Shown: piece after piece, positions 12,136 through 24,861 of the stretch
Position numbering within the stretch: position 1 is the first letter of the stretch
How the letters are laid out: every line of letters begins with the position of its first letter
DNA from: Sesamum alatum
Taxonomy: Eukaryota > Streptophyta > Magnoliopsida > Lamiales > Pedaliaceae
Length of the DNA stretch: 64,000 nucleotides
NCBI GenBank assembly: GCA_034509735.1
Contig: JACGWO010000001.1
Span: 11,734,854-11,798,853 of the forward strand
Reading direction: 5' to 3'
Position numbers and translations under genes: made by a program
Notes under the pieces: model-generated
What the model saw: the letters and a program-made list of their open reading frames with translations, nothing else
Database searches by the model: none
What the model was told of the DNA's origin: nothing

Positions 12136-15100
12136 AGTTGTTTATACTACTCTTCACAACTTTATCCATTTATTATTTGCTATATGGATATATTATAGAG
12201 TCAAGAGCATTAGCTTTAAGAAGAAAAAGATTCCTTAAAAAAAGCAAGAAAAATTTCCCACCATTGTTTCTACTCTGGCAAACAACTTTATTATCTGCAC
12301 TAACCAAAGTTGAACGACATTCTTTTCACGTGATGGTCTTGTTCCTATCCTAATTTTTACCATTGGATTAGGGTGTTAGAAAAGTAATTAAAGAAGCAAG
12401 CATGAAACCAATTACAAGGGGCTCTACTATCCAATAGCCGTGTACGTACGTATATGTGTGAAACTGAAAATTCTTTTATAACTTTCTTTTGTTGGATGTC
12501 CGTGTTCTCCGACAAGCCAGCCACGATATCTTTCCTTAGATTTCATTGTTTAAAACTTGAAACACGTAATGCCAATGAAGATTGTCGCATGTTAATTAAA
12601 AAGGGGTTTTGTGTCCAGACAACATATCTGTAACTACAGTATAGTACGTAGTGGAGAAAATTGAAGTCATGTACGTAATTATCTCGTGCCGAGGGAAGAA
12701 TGTGAGGAAGGGAGGTTGATGTTTCCCCCTCCCAGTACTTATTAAAATAATTAACACCTAATCTGAATACAGATTGGTATATCCTATGGATGTACTACTT
12801 TAGGATGAAGACTTTTGATTATCCTAATTAATGCTGCCAAAAATACTTAATTAAATTTGAATACTGTACACTTCTGGGTAACTCTTCTTGTACGTACAAG
12901 GTAACATTCTTAAAAAACTAATATAATATAAAAATATGTAGGAAATTTTCACTTAATTAAAGAGAGTATATGTTGTTTTAGATAGAAGAGGTGGAGGGGT
13001 GACGAGACGGTGTTGCGGAAGCAAAGGAATAAGAGAAGAGGAAGACAGGAGTTTGGGGGTGGGGATTAGCTGGGGAGCACGTGCGAAAGAGTTGTTTATC
13101 ACGTGCATCGGGGGGGAAGCTGTTGCGCCGATGCTGCCTGGTTGACCAGAGACAGGCTAACATATAAGGTCCTCTTGGGGGGAAGAATTCTTTCTTCCCC
13201 CACCCACTTTTATCAACTAATATTATCTAATTCTACTCCCATCTCTATCACATAACCACAAATATATTCAATTTCCCTTGATATCTTCACTTCCATACCC
13301 TGTTACCTGTAATTGTATACAGATCATACGTATCATCTTCAAATTGACCATGTCTTTTTATATGGACGTCATTATCAACCCTATGACTCAAAATTTCAAA
13401 TTAGTTTAAACATAAGAGGATATTAACTTATAAGCCCACTCCAACAAACAAACCCAAGTTATTGGACTCATTAAGATTTCAAGTTGAGACTCAAGTAAAA
13501 GCAAGAAAGGGCAGCTGAACCTAACGTGTACAGGATAAAATTGATCCTCCCTGGCTATTCCTCCAGTCTCCCCCCCATTCGAGTGGGGTGGGGTGGGGTG
13601 GAGGTGATGCAAATGACATCAAGTGGTACGAATGTCGTGGGGGCCATTTAATCAACATCGTAAATGCCTTGTGGGTCCCCCACCAAAATAAACCAAAAAA
13701 ACAAACAGAAACAAGGAAAACGAGAAACACCACAATCAACCGTGTTGTCCAGGAGGGAGAGAGAGAGAGAGAGAGAGAGAGGTTTGCAATGTTGGGGGTG
13801 GAACAAATAAATAAAGTAAAGTAGGGAAAGACAAGCTGTCCCCCGCACGCACATTCCTCTGTTCATCTTTGACCTTTGACCACCAGTCATTTCGGGCTCA
13901 CCCACCACCAGACCCCACCCCCTCAAATACCACACTTAAGACATCCTCAAAATCAAACACCCGTGCTAGCTGTGCCTCAGTATTATTAGTGACATCTTTG
14001 ACTGTTCTAAAACTTGCTGCTCTAACACTCCTTATTTGACGAGACACTATTAATTGTTTTTCTTTCCTATAATTTATAAGAATGATTCTTTTTTTCAAAA
14101 GAAAACAAAAAATAGGATTTGCTCTTATCTGTGGGATCCTATAGCAAATCGGCAGTAAATACATCCAACCAATCTATCACGACTGTCTTAATTTATTGGT
14201 GAAGAATACCCAATGGGAAGTCTTTAAAAGTTTCCACATATGGTTGTTCCTACGAGATTGAATTTGAAACTTCTGGGCTTTTCTTGGGAATCTCCATTAT
14301 TACATAAATGTTAGAACTCAACTACATTGTTATCAATGAAGAGTTGAAAACACCCAAACCACAGATGGGCATCCAAATTATGCTTGTTCATTTACTACTC
14401 AATCACCCCTTCCTTCTTTATTCAATAAAAAGAAAAATTATATAGAGAAAAAAAAAAGAATCTTTCCCTTCTTTGAATGCTATGCCCACTTTTTCTCCAG
14501 CAGCAGTTACCTAAAATCTGGCCTGTGCAAGAATAGCCCTAAATAGATGGACACTGGACAGTTTTGTCATTTTCTCTCAGACGACCTAGAGGTTTGTTGA
14601 TAGAGATAACCCTCAGGATAATCCTCACAGTATTGTTCAAAAAAAAAAAAAGGATAATCCTCACAGTAATTTTTTCTACTTTGATGTATGCATATCTGAA
14701 AGTCTTCTAGTTTTGCAGTTTTCAATTTTCATGTAAAGAAGTGAAAAAAGGTTGCCTGTATATGAAACCATAAAAAACATAATTGTTCTTCCGAAAGCTA
14801 GCAGTCAACTTTCCATCTGCAAATGCATGCATGCTCCCTCTGCGCAGTGCTTGGGACCTGGCTAATGCCCAGTGAGCCCATTTCTGGTAAGCTGCATCCC
14901 ACTTATAAATATATGCATGTGCTTTTCTTATTGAGGTGATCAACTCTCTACCTATTATTTGTACTACTCTTGCTCTTAACCGAAATGGGAAATCTAATCT
15001 AAGTTTTAGGATAAAAAAATTCAAAAGGGGTTCAAGTGGTTCGACTATTCTAAGTTCTGATGCTAGGAATTGAATGGTTCACATTATAGGTGGGCAGGGA

Positions 15101-16230
15101 CGTGATGGGGGTATTTTAGGAAATCTCTAGAGAGGACAAGTATGTTCTTGAGAAAGCTTAAAATATTCTAACATAATAAAAAATCACGTATTTTTGTTTA
15201 AGTCGGATAATCCTGCTCTATTGACCTAAAACCATCCACTCAATTAATCCGGAGCCATCATTGTGGATCAGGCAATTCATTGATGGGCGAGATCATGCCA
15301 CATAACTCCAGATATTTTCTAATAGTTAGATCTCACTATAAGTACTTCATACAATCCTAGAGGTATACATCCATTGTCATGAGGTCTAATTTTCCAATCC
15401 TATTATTCTACTTAAATTCAAACTTATTCAAGTATCCAAAGATTTTAGTAGGGATGAACCCAACAAGCTTAATGATCTCCTATTTTACATTTAGGACCTC
15501 AACAGCAAACAAATGAAATATTTCCAAGCATGTGATTAGATTGACCAAGTTACTATTTCGTTCGAATCACAACGATAACCACTAACCTGCACATTGTGCA
15601 AGCTGTAACCCCTACATAAATGAAAATTTGGTGGTTATAGTCAGATAACCAGAAATAGAACCCGGCTATTAATTAAGAGTGAGACTGGGAGTAATAGTAG
15701 TAGTTGAAATAGTGTATTACCTGGTTTTGGTACAAATGCAAGTCTATGATCATAATGTGGGAGAAAAATAACATCTATTAATTCAACAGACTGATGAACC
15801 CTCTCGGGGATAAAATCTTTTGCATCACTAAAATTCTGATTTGATAGTAATATTGAGGGGATCAGATCAAACCATAAAAAGGATCTTCTCTACTTCGATA
15901 TTGTTCTTGATATAACCACTTTATCCAACTATTAATTTTATTAAACTACCTCTTCACCCAAGAGTTAAATAAACTCAACAAGTGAGAATGCAAGTGAAAA
16001 TACGAATGGAGTGACCAAATCAACAAAGCACAATTAACCTCAAAACGGCAAAAAGGAATAAACGATGAGCACGAAGGCAATTTAATTTAATTCAGAGTGA
16101 TGTAAACAGGAGTTGGATTTTGGAAAAATAGTGGACCCCATTCGCACCCAGTCCCCACTTAAATTCCGTTTGACCATTAAACCTCCAACCAATCTAACCA
16201 TGGTTAAACACCCAACTACGTCCTCACGTA
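12136..16230. other. gene-free region upstream of the U-box gene
   Basis: About 4 kb without a supported gene. Notable points are two CACGTG cores at about 13078 and 13101, a GA microsatellite at about 13757-13781, GGGGT repeats near 13581-13600 and a tandem pair of W-box-like TTTGACC motifs at 13868-13881. Frames here are short and interrupted. Confidence 0.4.
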
Positions 16231-16236
16231 AATGAA

Positions 16237-16330
16237 CCACACGTGTGGCGGATGAATGGGAGTGCATGTAGTACAAATCGGTCAGAATAAAAACACAGAG
16301 AAATGTCCCGCTGTTCCTATTTCGTATATA
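16237..16330 (+). promoter_or_regulatory. core promoter of the U-box gene
   Basis: A perfect 12-bp palindrome, CCACACGTGTGG, with a G-box core lies at 16237-16248. A TATATA box lies at 16325-16330, about 180 bp before the ATG. G-box sites bind bZIP and bHLH factors, so stress or ABA responsiveness is possible but inferred. Confidence 0.5.
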
Positions 16331-16507
16331 ACCCATCACTCCCCAACAAAGCGAAAGAGAATTTGCAGTCCTCCTCTCTGATTACTATTACTCTTTCTCT
16401 AGTTCTTGTCCCTCTTTTATTTCTTTGTGTTTTTTCCTTTTCTTTTTCAAATATAGATACGAAACACGTAGAGAGTAGAAGAAAGAAAGAAAGAGGGTGA
16501 GAAGAAC

Positions 16508-17755
16508 ATGCCTGGAAGTTTGGAGCCATTGGATATCGGCGTGCAGATCCCATACCATTTCCGGTGCCCGATTTCTTTAGAGCTGATGCGTGACCCCGTC
16601 ACTGTTTGTACCGGTCAAACGTACGACCGCTCCAGCATAGAATCGTGGGTGGCCACCGGGAACACCACGTGTCCAGTTACCAGGGTCCCGCTCACGGATT
16701 TCACGCTCATCCCGAACCACACTCTTCGACGGCTTATTCAGGATTGGTGCGTCGCTAACCGTTCTTTCGGAATCGAGAGGATTCCCACTCCGAAGCAACC
16801 CGCTGACCCGATGCTGGTTCGTACTTTGTTGAATCAAGCGTCTTCCGGATCAGGTCCCTTTAGCTTGAGGGTTTCGGCTTTGAGAAGACTGAGAGGACTG
16901 GCGCGTGACTCGGATAAGAACCGGTCCGTCATTGCTGCTAATAATGCACGCGAGATATTGCTCACGATTGTGTTCGCGGATATCAATTCGGAACCGTCCG
17001 AGTTGAATCTCGAGTCGCTCGCGATTTTATCCATGTTTACGCTCTCTGAACCGGAGTGCTTGTACGTTGCTTCCGATGGGGACCGAGTCCGGTACTTGGT
17101 GAATTTACTGTTCCATTCATCGATCGACGTCCGAGTCAACTCGGCAGCGATGATTGAAATTGTTGTGGCGGGGATACGGTCGCCGGAGCTTCGTGCGCAA
17201 ATCAGTTCTGCCGACGGAGTTTTTGAGGGTATAGTCGGCATTTTGAATTATCCTTTGCTTTACCCCAGGGCGTTGAAGATCGGAATAAAAGCGCTGTTCG
17301 CTTTATGTTTAGTGAAGCAACACCGGCAAAAGGCTGTAGCGGCGGGGGCGGTGGAGGCCTTGATTGACAGGCTGGCGGAGTTCGAAAAGTGCGACGCGGA
17401 GAGAGCACTGGCGACGGTGGAGCTCCTCTGCCGGATTCCATCCGGTTGCGCAGCGTTTGCCTCGCACGCGCTGACAGTTCCCTTGCTGGTGAAGATTATA
17501 TTGAAGATCTCGGATCGCGCGACGGAGTACGCCGCCGGTGCACTGCTGTCGCTGTGCTCGGCCTCGGAGCGAGCTCAACAGGAGGCGGTGGCGGCCGGCG
17601 TGTTGACTCAGTTGCTGCTGCTGGTTCAGAGCGATTGCACGGAAAGAGCGAAACGTAAAGCGCAAATGCTGCTGAAATTGCTGCGGGACTCGTGGCCCCA
17701 TGACTCCATCGCCAATTCGGATGATTTCGCCGGAAGCGACGTCGTTCCGTTCTAG
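16508..17755 (+). CDS. U-box/ARM E3 ubiquitin ligase, PUB25/PUB26-like
   Basis: An intronless 415-aa protein. The U-box spans about residues 15-88 and begins HFRCPISLELMRDPVTVCTG, followed by TYDRSSIESW and TCPVTRVPL. The rest is a helical ARM-repeat region (about 105-395) with LLSLCSASERAQQEAVAAGV near the end. Length and N-terminus (MPGSLEPLDIGVQIPYHFRC) fit the Arabidopsis PUB25/PUB26 subgroup (about 420 aa). Those are cytosolic E3 ligases reported to act in immune-receptor kinase turnover and in cold responses. The coding DNA is GC-rich against AT-rich flanks, as expected for a true exon. The start is the first ATG after the TATA box and opens the conserved N-terminus. Large frames on the other strand and in +3 are shadows. 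The subgroup assignment is from recall, not from a tree. Confidence 0.93.
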   Translation: MPGSLEPLDIGVQIPYHFRCPISLELMRDPVTVCTGQTYDRSSIESWVATGNTTCPVTRVPLTDFTLIPNHTLRRLIQDWCVANRSFGIERIPTPKQPADPMLVRTLLNQASSGSGPFSLRVSALRRLRGLARDSDKNRSVIAANNAREILLTIVFADINSEPSELNLESLAILSMFTLSEPECLYVASDGDRVRYLVNLLFHSSIDVRVNSAAMIEIVVAGIRSPELRAQISSADGVFEGIVGILNYPLLYPRALKIGIKALFALCLVKQHRQKAVAAGAVEALIDRLAEFEKCDAERALATVELLCRIPSGCAAFASHALTVPLLVKIILKISDRATEYAAGALLSLCSASERAQQEAVAAGVLTQLLLLVQSDCTERAKRKAQMLLKLLRDSWPHDSIANSDDFAGSDVVPF

Positions 17756-20680
17756 TCCTTTTTTTCTTTTTAAATTTTGTTCTCCACGTAAATTAGCTCT
17801 CTATATTTTGTTGGTTAGGTAAAATCGGAAAAATTTGCAATCCTAAAGAGAAAAATAGGTTAATCGAGGGTGTTACATAGGGTACAATAGGCAGTTGGTG
17901 TATCTATTTGTATTTAATTTTCTTTATATATATATATATATTTTGCTGCAAATAGTTTTTGGCGAAAAGATTTTTAAATATTTATAAACTTTTATATGCA
18001 TTTTTTGTTTTCTATTAAGTATTATTTTCAACCTAAACAATAACAATTAAAAAAAAGAATAGCATTTAATGTAACTCTTGACTAAAGGAAACAACAAAAA
18101 ATGAATTTAGCAATATATCAGTCTTTATATCATATATGATGATATATCATGTATCGATTTAATACCATAGAAAAAATTGTAAAATTAATGAAACGCATAA
18201 AAATAACATTTAAAAATATTATCTTTCTCTTTTTAGTTTAAATATATCTATTTTAAGTTTTTATCGATTATGCCATTTTAAAATAATTTATTTTCTGTAG
18301 TATAATTACATATTTAGAGTTATCATTGTTATAATTGGCAAAATTAATTGCTAATTTATAACAAAAATGTGTTCTAAAATATGAATGCAATTACAATGTT
18401 AATTCAAATATAAGATTGAGAGGAAAATGGAGAAGTGCATTTGTCACACATAGAAATATGATGAGAAAAGAATAACATTTGATAAATGTATAAGAAGTAT
18501 GTGGCGGTGAGTGTTTACGCTTATTTTGTGTTCGACATTGAAAGTTTATGTTCAACATAAACTCCTTAAATGTCCAAGTAATGTTTGAAGTGTTATTGAA
18601 ACTAGAGTGAACATGGGGTTGTCCTTACATGACCCTGGCCCAAAACATTTGAATTTTTTGTATTAAAATTAAAACATTTTTAAAAGTCAGAACGTCTTTA
18701 AAATTTGAATTATCTAAACTATTTATCATTTTGTTCCGACGTGTTTGTTTTGCTTTGATTTCCAAACTGTTTGCTATAAAATCTGATTGATATTTTCAAA
18801 ACATTACTAGGGTTGTGAATACATTTTTCCAACAATCATTTGATGCAATTGCTATTAAAACTACATAATTATATAGTATTTTAATTTTAACTATGTGTTA
18901 TAAACTATCTTGATTACATTGATATATATATATATATATACTATTATGAACCCCGTGCTATGCATGGAAGATTTTAAATTTTATAATATTTTTATAAATT
19001 CTAAATTTTATAATTATGTGTCATATTTCAATAACCGTCTTACTACATAAGAACAAAATTATTTATATAATTAATTCAATATTAAATTCTTTATAATTTT
19101 ATTTACAGAATATTTTGATAATAGCAATAGATATTATAATATGTTTACACATTGATAGACAAATATTTTATAACATTCAAATACCACATATATATATATA
19201 ATTTCTTAATCAATTAATATACGTATAATAAAATAAAAATATTAGTATTAAATACATTATTTTAAATTATTGTCATATTACCCTGTGATATAAATTCCCC
19301 CTAAAAGAATACAATTCAAATTAAATGATCTTTATAAAATTTCTCGAAACAATACTAAGAAGACATTAGTAACACTGGGAAAAAAGTTACAATATCTTAA
19401 ACTAATAAAAAAGCAAAGATATATATATTTATATCTCTAAATTATATGCTAACAGTAAAAATATACAATAAGAAATTTGGAAGGCACAAACATAACAGAT
19501 ACAATTAAAATTTTCTAGTAGTTGGGTTCATGCCCATTTATCATAGATACTGTCAGATCATTGAGTTACTTATTAATGAATAATTCATTTTATCATGATG
19601 AATTCCAACTTCAACTCAGTATTTTTCACTTGATATTAAACTTGTTAATTGCCTATGATTTTATTATCTTTTGATCGGTTTCATTTTCTTTGGAAAGACC
19701 AAATAATAAGAATTAATAATTTACTCATAAATTTTAATTCATATACATATTCTCACAAATCTTAATTTTTGGCATGCCATTAAACATAAAAGTATGCCAT
19801 ATAGATATGGATACAACATCACTAAATTTAGCTTATTATTAGATCAATTACTAAATAAAATATTTATCTGTGGCATCAATATTTTTATATATTTGTTCCT
19901 AAAGTTATAAAATGCATGTTTCACTAGAAAGACAGAAAAAAAAAAAAAGGAATTCTAAGAAACTCAAAGATTTTGCAAGAACATTAAAAAAACATAGAGT
20001 ATTTCAAAACAAATTAAATAATTTCAAAACTATTGTCTATTTTCATTTCCATAAAATAGAAAGTGCAAACTTTCCAGAGTTTCCATGGAAACCCAATAAA
20101 TTTTAAACCATATTTCTAGCTGGAGGAGGAGGGACCAAAAACATTATGTATTGATTCGATAGGAAAAATTGATTTTATTGTAAGGTGTAAGTAATGGGGT
20201 GGAATTGAAACAGTGATGGTATGATGCATGTCCTCGTACCAGCTACATTATTAGAAGAAATTGTGGACGGAGGAGCTGTCCGATAGTGACGAGGCATCAT
20301 GAGATGTGTCCATGTAATAAAAATGCATTCAAAGTATTGATCCTCCTTGTCTGATATCGATAATATTTGTCCTCCCATCCAATTCCTATATATCATGCAA
20401 ATTAATTTGTGTCGAAACCTAATTTTAATTGAATGCTCTGCTCTCACAATCAGAGTCCCACCATCATTATCATTATAAATCCATCGCCTAATTTATTAAT
20501 TAGCTTTACGTACATTTTTCTCTTGTTATTTGTATGATAATATTTGGCACAAGTTTGATGAGCCTTTTCTGGAGAAAGACAAATGAATAAGGTGAGGTAG
20601 ACATGCAATGCAATCCATGGTTCTAACTTCCCGTCGCCACAATATATAACTTGCACACGCCACGCCTTGGCGCGCATGCA
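17756..20680. other. AT-rich gene desert
   Basis: About 2.9 kb of very AT-rich DNA with several (TA)n runs (17928-17941, 18920-18940, 19190-19200). The first few hundred bases probably hold the U-box 3' UTR. No gene or complete transposon was recognised. Confidence 0.4.
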
Positions 20681-20689
20681 TATTAAGAA

Positions 20690-21111
20690 GGGTAAGCTAC
20701 AGCTACCTCATATGAGGTTTGACATAATTATAAATATCCCTTTATTGTTTCAAAGATTGTAAATATCCTCCTGAGGTTTGTAACCATCTAACAAATAATC
20801 TAATTCTATTCATTTTTATGGGTTGACCAAAATGCCCTTATGCACTGAATTATTTTTTATTTAATTTTTAAAATTTTTTGGACTACAATGCATAAGAAAA
20901 GGTTTCTTGAATTTTTTATACAGAGGAACAATAATGCAATTTTCCTTGATTGATTTTTCTACAATTTTAATAAAAAAATTAAAGAGCAAAATGGTCAATT
21001 CAAGCATTGGTTAAAAATTACAAACCTCAAGGAGGTATTTGTAATTTTTTAAACAACAATGGGGTATTTGTAATTAAGCCAAATCTCAAAAAAAATGGTT
21101 GTAATTTACCC
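20690..21111. mobile_element. MULE-type MITE, family B
   Basis: A 422-bp element with inverted ends (GGGTAAGCTACAG on the left, GTAATTTACCC on the right) and further matching inverted blocks inside (GAGGTTTG and CAAACCTC). An exact 9-bp target duplication, TATTAAGAA, lies at 20681-20689 and 21112-21120. Copies of the same family are at 35197 and 47388, and a disrupted one at about 54231. Confidence 0.8.
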
Positions 21112-21120
21112 TATTAAGAA

Positions 21121-21569
21121 TTATTGCACGATCTCGTTCTGGAGTTGAGGAATCAATTTTAATTTATTAATTTAAAGAAAAAAAAAGAATTATCGCATGC
21201 TACCAATAATACGATTCAGGTACCTAAAGAAAAAACCATTAAAATAATAAAAAAATAAATTGAAAAGTATATGGTATAATTAGTGGGTATTATGAGGTTA
21301 ATTCAAATATGTGAATAATAGCTTTTTAGTTATTGTCAGAAATTATGATAGAAAGGGCATTTCTGGGAATTAGATTTTGTAAATGTGGGGGAAAAGCCCT
21401 CCAGAAATTGAGGCCATGGAAATGGAATCTGACATGGGCTTTGGATAGTCCATATCTTGATTGTCACTATTCATATATACATATATATGCCCAACTCATT
21501 TTTGCTCCACATACTTATATACATACATACACTCAGAACAATAATATCTAGCCTAAAGGATTTAATTCT

Positions 21570-21608
<39 letters not shown>

Positions 21609-22345
21609 TCCTTTTGAGATTGCATTAGGGCAATATTGTCAATTCCCTTTTAGATTTCATTTTTTATTTTTATTTCAAGTGTTAGACGTGGGATTTTTCA
21701 ATTTCTTTCTACCTTTGAATCATCCTTTTATGAAGTCTAGACTTTCTGGACCGTTGTTTCTTTTTCAATTGGGGGCCCAAATCAATTGAGAGACTGTATA
21801 GATTTTCTAAAAAGGGCCCATCAGCCCATCTATATATACCTATTTTTGCATAACATATATTTTACTGCTATATATTATCTTGGAAAACATATGTTTTTCC
21901 ATTAATGTGGACTTACTGATCAAAGCTCGTTAATTTGCATTTAATAAACAAAAACTGATGAAGTTTATCATTTTCTCAAAAATGAAAATTCATAAATATC
22001 CAATCCAAGCACTTGAGATTTCCTGTTTCCCACCAATTTTGCACCCACCTAACGAAAAAAACATTAGCCGTTAATAATTTAACGATTTTTTCTCTTGTGT
22101 CCTGAAATTGAAAAAAAAAATACATGTATAAAATGCAATATACGAATCATCTATAGTATGGGGCCAAAGTTGGAAACAGGTCCACTTATAGGACCAAAAA
22201 TAATTTACCCAATTTAATTAATTAATGATATATAGGTAAGGGACAACATATTTCTGCATTCTAGTAAGTAATTTGCTAAGGGCTGTCTGTACATATATAT
22301 AGTAATCAAAGGAATTTGAGTTTAATTCATCTAAGAGAGAAATAA
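21121..22345. other. intergenic region downstream of the bHLH gene
   Basis: AT-rich with a (TA)n tract at about 21572-21603. The bHLH gene's 3' UTR should lie just below 22346. No other gene was supported. Confidence 0.4.
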
Positions 22346-24861
22346 TTAGGAGTTAACCCACAGCATTATTTCTGCTGCTGCCTGCTTGTATATTTCTTCC
22401 ACTGGAAACGCTTGTGAGAGCTGCTCTGAACCTCCGTTTCCCTGCTACGTATATACACCATAAAAATTAAATATAAGTTACTCAAATTATCCATAATTTA
22501 ATTTAATGGACGTATGTAACAATTTATTTTTTTCAGTTTCTAATCTCAAATTTATTCAAATCACAAAAAGACAACCTTAAATATATGCTTTTCAATTAAA
22601 AAAAAAGCCTAGTAAAAATATCATGTAATAATTTATGTGTGTACGTTTACGAAATTTTTATAGTTTGAATCGGGTTTTACCACACCAACTAAATTATATC
22701 GTAAATATAATTTGTATTTGTTATGTGATGGGTTAGTTTATTTAAGAGAAAATTGCAAGCCACCTTCTATAATATTATAAATCTACAAATTATTCCTCTA
22801 TAAAACATAAAATAACAATTTATTTTTCTGTGTTTTTTAAAATGAATAAATTTATCTTCCTGTGTTTTTTCAAAATAGAGCAATTTAACTCCCTAGACAG
22901 GGAGATACATTGCTCCATTTTAAAGAATACAGGAAGGTAGATTGCATTAAATCCGTTTATTTAAACTTAAAATCAATTACAGTAATGCATGCATTTGTTA
23001 TGTGACTTAATTGGATCTAATTGACCCGGATGGCACTTACGCGGGCATGAATCATGTACATGGATCTATTACGATCCGAGGAAACGTGGGCAGAAACCAG
23101 CTCCAGTTTGTGCTTCTCTATCACAAAGCAAATGGCGGTGAGCAGGCCGGGTTTTTTCATGCTGCAAACGTTGATATGGGCATCTCTCCCGCAGACATTC
23201 AGGATTACGTTCGGAGAAGTCCATGTCTTGAAAATGGATGGGAATTCGGGGCCTGAAAACAGCGGGTTCGGGTTGGGGTTTGCTACAGCGACGGTGGAGT
23301 TACTTGCTGCAGATCCCTGCTCGGCTAGAAATGCCTCCCTTGAGTGGATGGCAAGTCTTTGATGGGTGATCATGGAGGGATCGTAGATGATGGGATTGTT
23401 GGTGATCAAACCGTTGAGCCTGTCAAGCTTTTCTTTCTCAAGTGCCTGAAGAGTTTCTTGCAGTTTCTTGATGTAGTTCACTGCCTCGTCAACAATGGTG
23501 GATTTGTCTGCCTGCATAAAATTCAGTGAAAAATTCAAGAAATTGAGCAATTATTCAGGGGTTCAAATTACATGCAAGTGCGTTACATTTATTTGATGTG
23601 TCGTTTAAAGTGAGTGATCGATCAAGAAATAATAAATACATTATTATATTAATATATCAATCAATAATTCAAAAATAATTTGCAATAAAAATTCCAATTT
23701 TGATCTGATCTCATATATAGAGAAGAATTCATTATTAATTAGAACTTGTGCTTAAATTGGCACTTCAAGAAACTCATTAATTTGTGAGAAAATACCAAAC
23801 ATTAGTGGAAAAATGACTCGTACATTTCTTGCTAATGCAAACTTTAATAATTAAACCTCATGTGGGTGAAAATTCAGTCAAGAACATATATATATTAAGC
23901 CAATTGAGAGTACAAAAAAGGCAAAAATCAGAGATGTCTGAAGAAGAGGAGCGATGTACTCAAGTTGATACATAGTTTTCATGCACACTTTGGTAATAAT
24001 TATTACATATTGAATGTTATATATGTATGTAAGTTATGATGAAGTCTTAGAACTTCTTGCTGGCTAAAATAGAAGAATCTTTGTTAGAAGCAATCTAAAG
24101 TTGGATTCTTGATTTTGACAGACTACCCATGTCTTCTTCTCTACCCATCTCTTGGATCTGAAGATTCTTCTGAACACTACTCTATTCAACACCCCCCCCC
24201 CACCCCACCCATTACTTTTTATTTTTTTCATCTTGAACTCATCTATTACTGTGTGTACTGTGTGTGTGGTGCCACCCAAAAAGGTGCCTTTTCAAGAAAC
24301 AAACTCCAAGAACTTATCATTAACAAATAAAAAGGGATGAAGAAAGATGGGATGTATCCCTAACTAGTTTGAACAACTACACACACATTTAGGTAGTCAA
24401 ATTTTCTTTTTCAAATAATTAGTTAATTAATTAATTGATTTCCTTCTCTGTGTCTGAAAAAAAACAAGGGTTTTTAAGAATTATTGATATTTGCAAGTGT
24501 ATAGCATAAATAAATATACCTTTGCGGGGAGATGAGGGAGTAAAGCATGAAGATTGGCAAACATGTTCCTCATCTTCTTCCTCCGCTCTCTCTCTGTCCA
24601 TATATGCAACTCATGATCATCATCTTCTCCACCGCCACCGACGCCTCTCCCTTCATTTCCTTGATCACCGCCGGCTGCGCTCCTCTTCTTCCCCTTGGCG
24701 GCTGGTGGAGGCCGCACTTCGTCCTCCTGCGCCGCCTGCTGCCCGTCTGAATTGCTGACGTCCGCCGCCAACTTTCCGCCGCAATCTTCTTCAGCCCCAA
24801 AACCTGGAAATTCCCATGATTTGTCGTCGTCCCATAATTCATGGCCAAGCTCTTCAGCCAT
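22346..24861 (-). CDS. bHLH transcription factor, ZHOUPI/RGE1 (bHLH95)-like
   Basis: Minus-strand exons: 24861-24520, 23511-23041 and 22441-22346, giving 302 aa (Arabidopsis bHLH95 is about 308). The basic region has the E-box-reading residues H86, E90 and R94 in [12 protein letters not shown]. Helix-loop-helix continues through [12 protein letters not shown] and [18 protein letters not shown]. An ACT-like C-terminal segment follows ([20 protein letters not shown]). The frame of exon 2 runs on into the intron and would end in a false tail. However, a strong donor (CGC|GTAAGT) at 23040 and an acceptor (TAGCAG|G) at 22442 join in phase to a 31-residue exon holding [17 protein letters not shown], which is typical of this family's C-terminus. 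ZHOUPI acts with ICE1 in endosperm breakdown and embryo cuticle formation. A start two codons earlier than the second (24870, MLAM) is also possible. Confidence 0.88.
22746..22954. mobile_element. MULE-type MITE, family A, in intron 2 of the bHLH gene
   Basis: A 209-bp element with inverted ends (GAGAAAATTGCA on the left, GATTGCATTAAATCC on the right) and an exact 10-bp target duplication, GTTTATTTAA, at 22736-22745 and 22955-22964. It lies wholly inside the second intron (22442-23040) of the ZHOUPI-like gene. Confidence 0.75.

Noticed and set aside
13021..13125. GCACGTGC-containing GA/G-rich segment considered as a miR164-like precursor
   Set aside because: Only the GCACGTGC core matches. 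The mature and star sequences of miR164 are not present.
16577..17701. Long minus-strand and alternative-frame open stretches in the U-box gene
   Set aside because: GC-rich coding DNA produces long shadow frames. Only the plus frame carries U-box and ARM motifs.
18935..18975. Hairpin CCGTGCTATGCATGG considered as a Helitron 3' end
   Set aside because: No CTRR terminus follows on either strand and no matching 5' end was found nearby.
23011..23529. Plus-strand open frames of 60-100 codons over the bHLH exon 2
   Set aside because: They are antisense shadows of a clearly coding minus-strand exon and match no known protein.
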